DNA from: Ciona intestinalis
Taxonomy: Eukaryota > Chordata > Ascidiacea > Phlebobranchia > Cionidae
NCBI RefSeq assembly: GCF_000224145.3
Contig: NC_020166.2
Coordinates: 1,305,966-1,369,965, forward strand
Length of the DNA: 64,000 nucleotides
Direction: 5' to 3'
In this document: positions 25,403 to 51,800 of the stretch, piece by piece
Position numbering within the stretch: position 1 is the first letter of the stretch
How the letters are laid out: the number at the start of each line of letters is the position of its first letter
Program-made: the position numbers and the translations under genes
The notes under the pieces: generated by a model
Told to the model about the DNA's origin: nothing
Database searches by the model: none
Seen by the model: the letters and a program-made list of their open reading frames with translations, nothing else

Positions 25403-26285
25403 TATTGTAATATAGTATGATAACAAAGGCACTCTAGTATTCCTGTCTTTAGATTTGTAGATCCGTTCAATAGAGCGGGCAAGCACGAATAGGTTGAGTT
25501 CATACAGCAGCGCATCAACAAGTAAGGCTAACATGGGCGGGTTTTTGCCGCTGGCCAATCACGATCGAGCTGTGTGTGGCGTCACTAGATGCGGAGGAGT
25601 GATCACGCGGCCGCTGCGTGATTTCGGTCTACCGGCCGCGTGCACAAAGAAAGGGCAGCACATGTGCATTTATGTGAATCATATGACTCGCTGTGTTGTA
25701 ATCCTATTTCGATTCTCGAAGAAATTTTGGTATATAAAAGAAACCACGTCCTCAATGTATAGTTACACTAAAATACAGAGATTTTGTTAAGTTATACAAC
25801 TTTTTATTGGACTAATTATGAACCATGTAACCAGTTTTATGCCCAAACTCATACATCCATTTTATGCATATTTAAAGACTTGATTTTTGTCTTTTCGGTT
25901 ACAATAACGAAGCTTAAGATAAAACACATACAGAAAACGAAAATACGGGAAGTAACAGTAAAACGACAGTCGTTGGTTAAACAATGTAAATATAATACAG
26001 AAGTAAAACACTTCTTGTTAAATAAAACGTGGTCAAACTTTCAAAACTTTTAAATATTTTCCGAAATAAGATTGCTCACGTTAGCAAGTACGACTTTCAT
26101 TCACCCCATGTGTATAACTCACGTTACAAACATGATATAGTAGAGACAACCGGTGTACATGTGTTACGCCTGATGTCCAAAGTCCAATCAGTAACGCGAC
26201 AAACACCTTACCCTATACGCCGGTATCAAATCGCCGGTTCACGCGTTCACGCTAGCAACGTGGACATATATATATATACAGATAT

Positions 26286-26478
26286 ATAGTAGGGTGGGGG
26301 GGATGGAACACCCTTTCATTTTATTTTCTTGTTCCATGTGGTAGTAAACAAGGAACATTTAATGAATTACAAAACCGTATCCTCACGACTTTCATAGACC
26401 ACTGTTAATTGTTTAAAACAAGTTCAGGATATTTGGATAACTTGTGCTATAAAGGTTTCCCATCTCCCCCCACGCCTC
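26286..26478 (-). mobile_element. MITE copy
   Basis: Ends 'tatagtagggtggggggatg' and 'ggtttcccatctccccccac' form terminal inverted repeats. The interior runs in the opposite sense to the copy at 29138 ('tagtaaacaaggaacattt...ttgtttaaaacaag'). Confidence 0.85.
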
Positions 26479-27823
26479 TATGTTTTTGTGGCTCCGTGAC
26501 TCGTGTAAAAAGCGTGTTAATTGTTAAAAACACTATTAAGAAATATTGGATATTATTTGTTAATAGATTATGTATTAATCTAACTATATATACCCCGGCC
26601 TATACTATGTATATACATTGTCCTGTCAGCAATTCTATTGTAAACACAGGCTGTCCCTACGGGCTGGGAAATTTATAATTGAAACTTACCCAATGGTCTA
26701 TATATAGAACCGATGTATTTGCCGTTGAATTTAAAACGACACAGTATGCTGCACTGTTTTAAGGAACTTTAACTATAACAATCCATTCAGATTAAAAACA
26801 CATTGTACAATAAACAAATTTTTATTTGTGATTATTTCAGGTTTGCGAGTTTATAAAAAAATCGATCTTATTTCTAATTTAAGCCGTTTTTTTTCTATGT
26901 TTACCTTTGAGGGACTACTAGTTTGTTTGTCCAAGAGTTTGTGTGTGTTTACATGTAGTAGGCCACATATAATGGCTTTTCCTTAGGTGGTCTATAATAT
27001 GTACTTGGTGTATTTGTCGAAGCAAAACAACAAGTCTACACACTATGATTCATGTTGTTTGCATCGAGCTTCAGATTTTTCAATAATTAATTTATCTTGA
27101 ACTTATTGACCTAAGAGTCGGAGGTCGTTCAAAGTTTACCATACATTGTGTTGAAAGATGGATGCCTTTAGCATGATATTTCCTGTATACGTGTTCTAAC
27201 AAATGCTCTGATAGAGTCGTGGTTACAGAATTCTATAATTATATAATGTTTACTACAAAATGAGACGATGAAAAATGACAACATGAACCATCTTACCTCA
27301 AAGCTAACATATACATAGAGTTTTGGATAGTATATCTGTACAAAACCTGTATCCAATTCTCACATAATATTGGTCTATCAGTTAATAAAGAAATGGTCAA
27401 CAATGTCGTTTTAATCTTATATTAAGTGGGCGTGTCGTAGTTAAAATTAAACTCCACAATAAACCCAGACAGGGTCATAAAAACTACCAAGTAATCGGGA
27501 TTTGCCCAGCCCGCAACTCTACGCACACGACCTATTTGGAAGGAAGCATCGTCAACAACATTCCTTTAACTGCGTGTAATAGGCGTGGTATCATGCGCTT
27601 ATGTAAGCCACAGCGCGTGATCGTTGCCATGCTGAAACGTTTATGCTACTACTATAACGTTGGACGCCATTTCACCCGGGGCTATTCTACTTACTGCAAA
27701 CACCGTGGCATTTGAAAGCTTGGGTGGTACGGTATTAACGCGACCGCAGAAGTTCCGCGCGGGCATTTGCAGGGTACAATTGAAACTGTCATTCGCTTAA
27801 CTTTCTACCCGTTTTAAAATATT

Positions 27824-28020
27824 TTGTACTGCGGAGTAAGATGGAACACCTTTAGCACATAATATCCAAATATCCTGATCGTGTTTTAAACAATTTACAA
27901 CAGTCTGGGGGAGTCGCGAAGATACAGTTTTACATTTTATTGAACGTTCTTTGTTTACTACAAAATGGGATAAGAAAATAGAATGAAAAGGTGTCCTATT
28001 ACCTCCTATCTTGCTATATT
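27824..28020 (+). mobile_element. MITE copy, degraded ends
   Basis: Starts 'gtaagatggaacacctttag' and ends 'ggtgtcctattacctcctat'. The interior 'aatatccaaatatcctgatc' matches the family. Confidence 0.82.
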
Positions 28021-29137
28021 TTAAACAGAAACTAATTTTATTTTGTTTATTACCATATTTTAACAATTTGGAACGTCTCATTTAGGTAATTACTTGATTA
28101 TTTCCATTTTTAGGATCATAAGAAGTACAACAAAATTAAATAAATTAGGGCGTTGAATATTTGTGAGCCCAAATGTCTAGTTTAAATGCTATGATAAGAT
28201 TTGCATCTTGCGAAACCAGTGGAAAATTTTAACAAATCCTCCGGCATGCAGGGCATATTATTACTGTGGTTCGTGATGCAGCAAACGCATCAGTTGGTCA
28301 CGCGGCAAATGCGTGACACAATAGCTTAGTTAGCGTGATAAGCAGCTCATGCTTTCTGTCGGTTTAACACATAGTCCCAAAGGGCCTGCGCTATATACCA
28401 TTGCATTGAACTCTAATGTAAAACTGCCTGTGTATTTTCTCAATATATAAAAACGGTTACAACTTTGGCTTTTTCCGTTGTGTACTACGGGATGGCCACA
28501 AATGTATATAGGCAACGGTTTAAAGTACTGCGGCAAGCAACGCCGAGGTTTTACTATGAGTGTGCGTACGTATGGCGCTGTAAAATAAACAAGACCACGA
28601 ACTCATCGTACCAGGGCAATAAACCGTCATCGTTTAATTAAAAAACGTCATGGGTTAGTCTTTGTTTGTTCGTTTACGGGTCAAGCAATTTTCAGTTTAT
28701 GTACAAGACCTTTGAGTTTTCAATGACCAACACTATTTTACAAGCACGGTTAAATAAATTTTCTACTGATGCATATTTACACAAGCGTATTAAAACATAA
28801 GACCCGTTTTTTTGCAGTGCCTGTTTAAATGCAGTACATCGTTGAATCTGTATTTAAACACATATAGCATAGCATTAAAACGTCGATTTTAAGTATGTCA
28901 CGGCTGTAATGTGATGCATTTCAGTCGTAACCCACAAGAACGCCGCCCCGGAAGCTCCGTAAATGTTTCAAGTTTACTGGAACGGCATTCTTTCAGTCGC
29001 AAGACATTATATAAAGCTAAAACATGGCTTACTAGAAGGCCGTGACCCAGATTAAATTCATTTTAATTGTTTTGTTATCTGAATTATTTTATAGTTGTGG
29101 AAGCTATGAATACGGGGAAGATACCGTTAGCACATAA

Positions 29138-29330
29138 TATAGTGGAGTGGGGGAAGATGGGACACCTTTAGCACAAAATATCCAAGCATCATGATGGTGT
29201 TTAAAACAACTAACCGTGGTCTATGGGAGTCGTGAGGATATAGTTTTATAATTCTTTAAAAGTTCTTCGTTTACTACGACGAGAAAATAGAGCTAAAATC
29301 TGTCCCATCTTCCCCACCCTACTGTATCAT
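29138..29330 (+). mobile_element. MITE copy
   Basis: 'atatagtggagtgggggaag' to 'catcttccccaccctactgt': about 190 bp with inverted termini. The interior includes 'ggtctatgggagtcgtgagg' and 'gttcttcgtttactacgac'. Confidence 0.88.
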
Positions 29331-30595
29331 ATATTTTTATGATCATGTTTTTTGGAGTCGTGGGTAATTGTTTGTTATTTAAAAGTAACATCTGTGCTTC
29401 GATGGCCCGTGTTTTTGTTTTGAAAGCTTTGAATATTTGAAACCACTCCCTATGAATGCAGCCAGTTAGGTGCCTACACGTCACAAGCCAGTTGTAAGGA
29501 TCATAATTGCTTCCTGTGACGTAACACCCAAGCATGAAAGTAATGGCAAATGCAACCGGCTGTCACGGGCCAGCAGTCGTGTTGGCTGACGAGGTGTTTA
29601 TCTGATGATTTCATTGTACGTGGCAAACAAAACGAATTAAGAGTGCTTTGGTATGAATGGCCCTCAAAGTACAATTCATCACTCTGATATACGGCCGCAA
29701 CGCCCACTCAAACCGTCGCATTTGATTGGCTGTAAGCAAACCGATTATTTTTTCAACTATATGTCTGTCGGGCAACGGGTTTTGACCAAGACAATATCCT
29801 GAGGCAGCAAATTTATAAAGAAACAAACTAATTTGAAATTTAAGGAGAATTGTTGTTTCAGCGGAAATACAATGCGTCAAATGACTTCACAATAATTCGC
29901 CCTTACGTAACAATACGCCCAACTTTTTCTTGGCTCTGATTGGTTGAAATCAAGACAGATAATAACCAATCATGTATTAGCGGCGTGGACATACGGGATA
30001 TATATATAAATTGACATCTTCCATCTGTTCAAACCGACAAGTATAGAAAATACAAATGTAATTGAAAACCCAAGTCATGCGAACAAAACGTTATGGTTTT
30101 ACAGAATGGCGGCCGGCGAATTCATTAAACCGACGCCAATGGCTTGTGTATGTGAAAACATTGTACAATGCTTATACCGTTTACTTGTATTTGCTATACC
30201 GTAAAACACAAAGGCTTTGGACATGGCATACTAAAACAAGTTAAAACAGCCCGTGCTAGAATGATATAAGCCCAAGGGATTGTGTATTGACCCTGAGGCC
30301 CAGTTCATGTCCCCAAGAATTTTAAGCGTATGATGTTTCGCATGAATTATTACATTTTGAAACGCCTTTAATTGGCTCCTTATACGGCAACCATAGACCG
30401 TGAAATGACCCAAATACCATCTTTCCGCTACGCATGAGAGAAAACCAGGGATATTTAACGTGCAAAAAGTATGACTACGTATGTCTCAGCTATTTATCTT
30501 TTAGTCAATTATATTTAGACTTGTTTTGACAAGAATGGTGGTGAATTTTATTTTATATTATAACCGCATTAAACCGACGAAACGTGTATCTATAA

Positions 30596-30788
30596 TATAG
30601 TAAGTCGGGGGAAGATGGGACGCCTCTTCATTGTTTTTTCTCCTCCCATTTGGTCGTAAAAAACATTCAAAAAATTATAAATCGTATCCTTACAACTCCC
30701 ATAGACCGTTGGTAATTGTTTAAAACACGGCCAAGATGTTTGGATATTATGTGCTAAATGTGTCCCATCTTCCCCCACCCTACAATAT
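30596..30788 (-). mobile_element. MITE copy
   Basis: 'tatagtaagtcgggggaaga' to 'cccatcttcccccaccctac' with inverted termini. The interior is reversed relative to 29138. AT dinucleotides on both flanks fit a TA target site. Confidence 0.88.
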
Positions 30789-32641
30789 ATCTAAAGGTAA
30801 AATGTTGACAGGCATTATCGAATGCCCGGCCGGCCGGCCATTAATTATTTAACGGTCGCTGTTTTATACCGGTCGTTTTAAATGGGAAATTACGCTGTAA
30901 TGGTAGAAAGTTTTGCAGAGAATAACTTTATTTATTAAGTGGTAAAAATATGGCTACTTCATGCGGAAATGTTGCAATTTTTATGCAGAATTGGAACTTG
31001 CTTAGAAAAAAGGGAAATTTTAACAGGGCGGAATTTAAACGTGCTGTTAAAATCAGCGGTTGACAAATGCAAATAAACATCGTAAGATTCTTGGCTAGAG
31101 TATGCGCGGTTATTCAAACAAAAACGAAACTTACGTAACGCCACACCCCCGTCACGTGACCGTTACGTACCACGAGCTGTGCACGCGTCGAACACGCGAC
31201 GACCACGCCGCCCAGAGCAGTGGGCGAAGACGTACATTGCGCCATGAGGAACCGACGGTCTAAATTGGGCGTTTTCGCGTCATCGAAAAGTCTGGGTTGC
31301 GACATGTTTTAATACCATGTGCTAAGGGATAATGGTTAAGTCATGTCCAATTTGGAGATGGAAATAAACACCGGGCCATTTGCACCACACCATTACCATG
31401 TCAACGTGTGCTCGTGGGTGTTTGAACGGAATGCCCCACCCATATAGACTTAAACAGCAGTAAACATGTTGACCAGTATTATGCCGCATCATCTGAAATT
31501 CACGTACGTGGTTTTATTGAAAACCCGATTCACCCTGAGGTTAACAGGAGGTGGGAAAATTAGTGCATCCTGTTTTTCAACGTTTGCTATTGCTGGCGGG
31601 CCAAAGTTCATATCCAAGCACTTTACACACCACACTGTAATGTTAATGCATCGATTAAGATTTAAAATACATGTGAGAATTGTGGATGAGACTGTTTATA
31701 ATGGAAAAGGGCATAATACGAAACATTTTTAAAACTTTGGCATGGTTGTTTGTTTGCATCCAAAATTGTACAACTGGTCAGCTTACCAATTTGGAATCAA
31801 AGAGATTAAAACCGGAAGTTGAATCAAATAGATGGTTTTAATCTTTTTGGTTAAATGAGATGTATCAAACAATTGTATTTCCCCATACCGTGGTAAATGG
31901 ACCTTTGGTTTACCATTCTCATGACACTTTAGCGGTCCTTCGTATTTAAAAGGCCTGTAAATCTGTAATTTTCTGAACACAGCCCGTTAGACGGCGCAAC
32001 GCTCGCCAAATATTCACAAAGGAATATTTTATTTTTTATATGATGTCGATGTAGTGTCATGGTCTACTGGTTTCGACGCCGCGGGAAGTTTGTTTTTTAT
32101 TTACTTTCTTTAGGGGAGCGTGGCTAGCGCAGAGACGTGTTGCAAAATATAAAAAATAATTTAATAATTTAAAAACAAGGGAACCCCATACAAAGCTTGC
32201 GTAGTTCATAAGCCGGTTTGATGCGGTGTAAACGAGTGTGTTTGTTTTTGCTAATTGCATGAATTGCAATTTAAAATAAGCTCAATAATCGAGTTTGTTT
32301 GCATTTTGCAGCAAGTATCGATGTATGTAAAGTTCAGAATGTTACTTATGTACATATACAGTTTTTCTGGTTAAATAATAATTTGAATTACAGATTCTAA
32401 TAGACTTTTCTACAACATAAAAACTGTATAGACTTCACTACAATTTTGCATCTTGCCGTGTTTTACTGATGAAAGTATATACTGTATATTCAATCATTTG
32501 TTGGAGAAGCACACATGTAATGTAAATTACCAATAATTGCCAATAACAACCAGCTGGTAAAACACAAGTGGTTTAAGGTCCATTGGTCAAAAAGTTCTAG
32601 GAATTAAGACAAAGACGAACAAAAAGTTACAAGAAGTCAAA

Positions 32642-46133
<13,492 letters not shown>

Positions 46134-46753
46134 GATTCCACTGCCTGATGTTTGCGACCTTAAGGTGTTATTGCGTTCCACTGTGCACGGAAATGCGTCC
46201 GTTTTAGCATCCGGTTGCTTGGCGCAAGTGTTTGATCTGCATTAGAATACAGTTTATTAAGTCGTCGGGTATTGGACGTATTTTAAAAACTTTTCAGCTG
46301 CCGTGGTATAATGTTACTAACATGTTGTTTTCATTTTCCGCCAAGTACAGATGGTGCAATGTATTGTTGTGTGTGATATTTGCTAGACTGGGTGACCGTG
46401 TATTAGATTCACGAAGGAAAAAGGGGAAATTAAGACGCCATAATATACGCACGTATACACTTCAACCATACGCACGCCAACGCAACTGCCCGTGGTACGT
46501 CAGACACATCTAGAAATAGCTCTGCTTTACAGTAGTGAATCATTGAATGCAGGCGTGTGGTGTGTACAGTTTATAAAGAGGTGGCGCAGGTTAGTTAACG
46601 AACATTTTAACTGAATACCAAACGTGTATTGACTGCTAGCCTCGTGAGATTACTTTCTAACACGGAAGTTTATAAAGAGTTTGTACCTTTATCTGCTCAG
46701 GTTTTGTGGCTGTAGTCTGTTCTGTTGCCCATTACTGATAATATTTCATAGCG
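46134..46753 (+). promoter_or_regulatory. MASTL 3' region and upstream region of the orphan gene
   Basis: 620 bases. No repeat is recognised. A plus-strand open frame at 46232-46513 shows no family features. The sequence 'atatttcatag|cg' places an AG three bases before the orphan ATG, compatible with a trans-splice acceptor. Confidence 0.45.
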
Positions 46754-48115
46754 ATGGCTAGCACTGATATTTACTTTGACGAGCGACCAAATATTTTGTA
46801 TCAATCACAAGGCGGGTTTGAAGACTATTACTCGCAAACTGAGGATTCTACAAACACATATGATGGGAACGAATATGGGTTTGCTGATGAAGCAGAAAAC
46901 GGTGAAAATGAATATGAAGAATTCAACCCACAAACCAAACCTGCAGCCAACCAACAGCAGGCTTCAGATAAAGTTTCGCAAACTAAGAAACAGGCGCGGG
47001 AATTACTTAACAAAACTGGGCAGATGTTAAAGAATAAGCACGGTCGGCTCAAGAAAAATTTGGATAAGTTTTCGGTTGCGCTCGATCAGAAGTTACAACT
47101 AGTAAACAACGGCAAGCAGAAAAAGACCGCCGCTAATTTGGCAGTGAGCCCGGACTACCAGCAGAAAGGATCCAGTTTGAATCGCAACATGTCGCCCGCT
47201 GCAATGTACCTTACCCCACCGTCGAGCCCACGGACCATCAGTCGTTCGCTTGAGAATGTAAATTCGAATTTTTCAAGCGCAGGTAGCAGCCCGGACCGAC
47301 CGAGCCCCATCGGCGGGAAATTTCAATTCAAAAACCCGTCGTTCAGTTGGAACGCCTCGGGGTCAAACGGAGCGCTGTCTTCCCCGGGAAGCCCGCGAGC
47401 AGGACATAACTTTATAGGAACGATGGAAAACCCGCGCGTTCAAACTACATACAATACTTTGAACTTGAACGAAAAACGGCCATTGCCCCCAGCAGGCAAC
47501 GGCGTTCAACTGCCATACCCAATGAAACAACGCGACAGAATGACCTACGATTCCCTGGACATGGAAAGCACTAATTCCCAGCAGTTCAACAGAAATGTAC
47601 CCGAGCGTAACGCCCACGGGTACCGACGTACACACGGCGAACCTAGCAGCCCGGAGGTCGCATACAATCGCCTCTTTATAGGAGGAAATACACCAACGGT
47701 CAACCAAGCTAAATATAGCAGCGCTAACACAACCTACGACACCTCATATCACACAGCAGGTCAACCCAGCAATTTTCTTTACAACCATACGGAACCAGGT
47801 TCGAGCAAGGCACATACAGCTAGCCTTGACCACGAGCAGAGAATGGAAAAATACCAAAACCACTCAAATATGCCGCACGATTCGTCCACAAACAGTTACC
47901 AACACCTACAAATGTCCAATTCAGCAGCGGATCCCAAAAGACCGATTCCAAAGCCGAGAAAAAACGCTATAAAAAAGCAAACAGAGTCCGGTAATGTTTA
48001 CCACGAAGCTCAAGAACCGATATTCGGTGAAATTAGTTCAAGTCAACCCCGAAGTCGTAACTATGAAGAAGTGACTTTTACAGACACCAACCACGAAGGT
48101 TATTACGAACTTTAA
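46754..48115 (+). CDS. Uncharacterised intronless 453-residue disordered protein
   Basis: One uninterrupted ORF with a stop at 48113-48115 and an AATAAA at 48406. I recognise no family. Residues 1-65 are acidic and tyrosine-rich (DIYFDERPNILYQSQGGFED). About 70-120 form a basic, coiled-coil-like segment (KKQARELLNKTGQMLKNKHG, then RLKKNLDKFSVALDQKLQL). About 130-400 are Ser/Pro/Asn-rich with many SP sites (YLTPPSSPR, SSPGSPRAG), which look like proline-directed kinase targets. The C-terminus has an SH3-ligand-like RPIPKPRK and tyrosines in acidic context (NYEEVTF, EGYYEL at the very end). There is no signal peptide and no membrane span. It could be a scaffold or adaptor, possibly tunicate-specific (inference). 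Length and codon regularity argue that it is real. Confidence 0.82.
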   Translation: MASTDIYFDERPNILYQSQGGFEDYYSQTEDSTNTYDGNEYGFADEAENGENEYEEFNPQTKPAANQQQASDKVSQTKKQARELLNKTGQMLKNKHGRLKKNLDKFSVALDQKLQLVNNGKQKKTAANLAVSPDYQQKGSSLNRNMSPAAMYLTPPSSPRTISRSLENVNSNFSSAGSSPDRPSPIGGKFQFKNPSFSWNASGSNGALSSPGSPRAGHNFIGTMENPRVQTTYNTLNLNEKRPLPPAGNGVQLPYPMKQRDRMTYDSLDMESTNSQQFNRNVPERNAHGYRRTHGEPSSPEVAYNRLFIGGNTPTVNQAKYSSANTTYDTSYHTAGQPSNFLYNHTEPGSSKAHTASLDHEQRMEKYQNHSNMPHDSSTNSYQHLQMSNSAADPKRPIPKPRKNAIKKQTESGNVYHEAQEPIFGEISSSQPRSRNYEEVTFTDTNHEGYYEL

Positions 48116-48888
48116 CCGGCGGTAGTCCTTGTGATAGTTAATATTTTATTTATTGATTTTTTCCAACGCCCTTTAGATTTTTCCCATTGTCATTCCGAAT
48201 TGTTTAAATGAATCCGAAAGGATCTATTTATAGTTTATTTTCGATCATCCAATGGAAAACCATATGTGAATCCGCAATGTGTTTACCGAAGAAGTTATTA
48301 GCGGGCTGTGCTCCGATATAAGCAAACAAAACGGGTAGCAGATATCATCTGTGTGAATTCGGGCCGGGTTATATAAATAGACGTGATTTATATTTCGCCT
48401 ACACAAATAAAACCCTAAAAACGAAAAGTATTGCGCTTCTGTTGTAGATGAACAATTTATTTTTGACAACTGTTATTACTTGACAGTGAGCACGAGGTGT
48501 ATGAATGCACCAAGTGTGTCTGGTGTATAAGAAAACACCTATGTTATAACTCAACAGTAAGCATGAGGTGTAGGAATACACCATGTTTTATATTAGAGGC
48601 ATGCCTGTAATAAGCGTTTTGTAGATAGGGCTTATTAGTTAGTTGTCTGTAAAACACCTCAAGACTTAGTTTAAGATTAAAAATGATCTTTTATTCTCAC
48701 TATTGCACAAGACCACGTTATATTTTATTCAATTATCAACATAATTGTGTACAATGTTGTAATAAGTTGTACCTTGCTTTACATAAGTGTAGAATATTTT
48801 AAAATATCTGCTTTATGTTCCTGGTTATCATCAAACACAAGCAACCACGCACAGAGTGAATTTCCTAGCAACAAACTGCAGATACATT
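48116..48888. other. Convergent intergenic region orphan / ERLEC1
   Basis: The 3' UTR of the orphan ends near AATAAA 48406-48411. Two units of the ~65-bp repeat lie at 48476-48590 ('gacagtgagcacgaggtgta', 'caacagtaagcatgaggtgt'). A minus-strand AATAAA (reverse 'tttatt', about 48690) can serve ERLEC1. Confidence 0.6.
48476..48590 (+). repeat. Two units of the ~65-bp repeat
   Basis: Two adjacent units, close to the consensus of the 39305 array, 3' of the orphan gene. Confidence 0.85.
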
Positions 48889-51800
48889 TCAAGGTTCGTG
48901 TTTTAACATTCCCTCTGCGTCAGCCGAGTCAAGTAAGCCACACACGATCGCCGACTCAACCCCAAGGATGTAAACGCACTTAGAGGGTTCTAACAAGTAG
49001 ATAGACACAGCATGACTGCTTGCAGGAGACTTCTTACACTTCATACGAACAACTACTTGCCGAGGTTTTCCTGTTTCTTCACAAACATCACCGTGACCAT
49101 AGAAATGTTGTACCATTGACACTCTGGTATCACCCTGTGTGTTACAGTGGGTTGAAATATTAAGCTGTGTTGAATGGACTGGGTTAATTGGTCAACTCCA
49201 CAACTTAGCCCCTTGAAATTTGCACCTTGAGGAAAAGCCTCGCTCATAAAAATAAAGAATTAAATGTGATGATCATGGCAAAAATGAGACATGATATGTT
49301 GAACTAACACCCTAGAAAATTATACAGCATATGCAAAGCTAAGTTTTCCCTTTCGTGTAATGTTGCGCTACATTTCCAAATGAAGTCTTACCGAACGGCA
49401 GAAGAAACGTCAGAAATACACTATGTTTATTCAAACCAGATGAGCCATTAAATGATCATTTATGCAAAGCATGTTTACCAGTTATACAAATGACTTTAGG
49501 TAAATGTAAGTATATATGCAAATATAGCAGCACATTAGTAAACAGTGTATTAGAACTCCTAGTTTACCTTTTAATGAACACACACCACTTACCTGTTCAT
49601 CTTTCATGAAAGTTCTTGGTTTTGAAGTTTTCAGTTTAGCCCACTCTTTATGTTCTTGTTTATTCCACGTCCCAACAGATATCGTTGTTCTTCCAAGCTT
49701 AGCATCATCATGATATTGATGAACGTGTTTACCATAACAGAATTCGAACCTGGTTTTGATTTTGAATTTAAATCATGGTTTTATTTTATTTTTCTTATGA
49801 AAAATTACTAGATTTTTAATGCGTGATGAACCCTTTACTGTTAAATTATCGTCATGTGGCAAAGCAGTTTTTATGACAGCCGTTATAACAAAGGGAGACT
49901 TAATTCACACACAGAACTTTAATTATACAATTTAGTTTATTCCAATTTGGACAACCCTGGAGGGGCGACTAGATCAAGCAGTTTAGGTGCAGTCCCTAAG
50001 ACACAATGGTAGCAGACTAGCAGCATCGTGCCTCTTACACATTTTAAAGGCTGGTGTGCTAACAACTTTGCCACAGCACTCCACAAAGTGCCATGGCACC
50101 AAAGACAACACTGCGGCACCAGAGACAACACTGCAGCACCAGACACAACACCATGGCATCGGAACTTGAACCCACTCACCTCCACCAACCAGTACCACCC
50201 CTCAAACAATATGAACCGGACAGAAACTCATTCAAAAGAGATTTATCAACAAGTGTTGATATCTTTTGAACTTCTACTCTTCGTAAATCATCTTGTTTTG
50301 GTTCATCATCATTTTGTGTTAGAGGACGGAAAATTTTACGAACTCTGCTGTTATCTGGTGAGAAAATATTAACATATGGGTTTACTTTATAATATCTTGG
50401 TAAATTTTTATTATGGTGAATTATATATTAAATTGTTGTGTGAAGCATATTACATGTTATCTGGTGACCAAATGTTATTATGTTGTTGTATTTTATTTTG
50501 CTATAAACTAGGGTAAACACTAAACAGTATAGCTGTATGGGGCAGGGGCAACAGATATGTTACATATAGATATTTATCGTTTTATTATTGACTATATTTT
50601 CAAAGCCTGTTCCATGTCAGTTAAAACCAAATACAGAATCGAATATGATAAGAAATTGATTGAAATTAAGCACACGTATCTCCAAGGTATACCCGGGGCT
50701 TCTTCCTCCAGTTGAAGTTTCAATGCTACAGGTTTAGCTGGTGCGTCATCCACTGCTATGCATTGTATCTCATGCACTTGTTTTCTCTCCACCTGTAAAA
50801 GTACAGTCAATATAACACAGATGTTCTTTATCTACTATCATACACCAAGTGAGGGCCTTTTCCTACCACGTATGTATGTTTATGAGTGATTACTGATTAT
50901 ATATATTTTTTTGCTTTTTTTTTATCATGGCTGACAACTTGGACAACCCATAAGAGATTTATAGGTGGAAGCAGTTATATTACCCAAAACATACACCCAA
51001 CACCCATAATGGTCCCAACACATCAGACCATTGGAACTCATCCCTTTGGTACATCATAAATAACCAAATGCATGATATAATACACTTACATTATACAGTG
51101 GTAAGTTGCACATCTGTGGTGACAACACAACCACTTCATATTCACACGAACTTGTTTCAGTCACAGATAAAATATCATTGTTTGATTCAGGTCCACATAT
51201 GTAATACACGGTAGTTTGTCTGTTCACACCTGGCTAAAAAACAAAAACATTATAACACTCAATATAAAATTAATGGCATTTAATGATCGTTTAGTTAACC
51301 TATTAAGAACCACTGGTTAGGAGCAAAAGCTGAACAAAAAAAAATTCAAAAATACATGCTAGCAATAGCAATGATAGCAGAGTCGAATCTTGTACTCGTA
51401 TCCTCTGATCTAGAGACAAGTATTCTATCCATTATGGCAGAGCAAAGACAACATATTTATATATTTATTTAACTGTCAAGAACTAAATATAACAGGGTTT
51501 AGTGGTGCATATCCTCACCGAAAAGTGATGAGGTCGTGTTAAGTTAACATGCGATATACAACATTATAATATAGTTAAACCACCACCTACCCTAAGATCA
51601 CATGCTGTCCCTCCATCCATCACTACAGCATAGTAAGGTGTTTTCACCCCCGCTGTGTTACGTGTGGGAACTTCTTCTTTACTAGTTGGTGCTACATCTT
51701 CCACACCAATCAACATACCTTCTTCATCAACTTTACCATCTAGGGTACCGAGGTAAAATTCCGTAGTTTTGATAATATCACCTTTGCTATCGTCGCTTTG

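Larger units (their letters stand above)
25403..32641. other. Gene-poor intergenic region between KLF and MASTL
   Basis: About 7.2 kb between divergent genes. I see no ORF with family resemblance. It holds four MITE copies (listed separately) and GC-richer unique islands at about 25540-25660, 27420-27800, 28900-29030, 29880-30130 and 31080-31310. The segment 25540-25560 has a minus-strand CCAAT box and a GC-box-like ACCCGCCC, as expected just upstream of a KLF transcription start. The rest is AT-rich without repeats I recognise. As KLF genes are regulatory genes with large control regions, the islands are candidate enhancers (inference). Confidence 0.5.

Noticed and set aside
25784-26289. Two plus-strand ORFs of 86-89 codons upstream of KLF
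   Set aside because: No family resemblance and poor start contexts; the stretch is better explained as regulatory DNA.
47363-47730. Minus-strand ORFs of 61-114 codons inside the orphan gene
   Set aside because: Antisense shadows of the 453-codon ORF, with no upstream signal.
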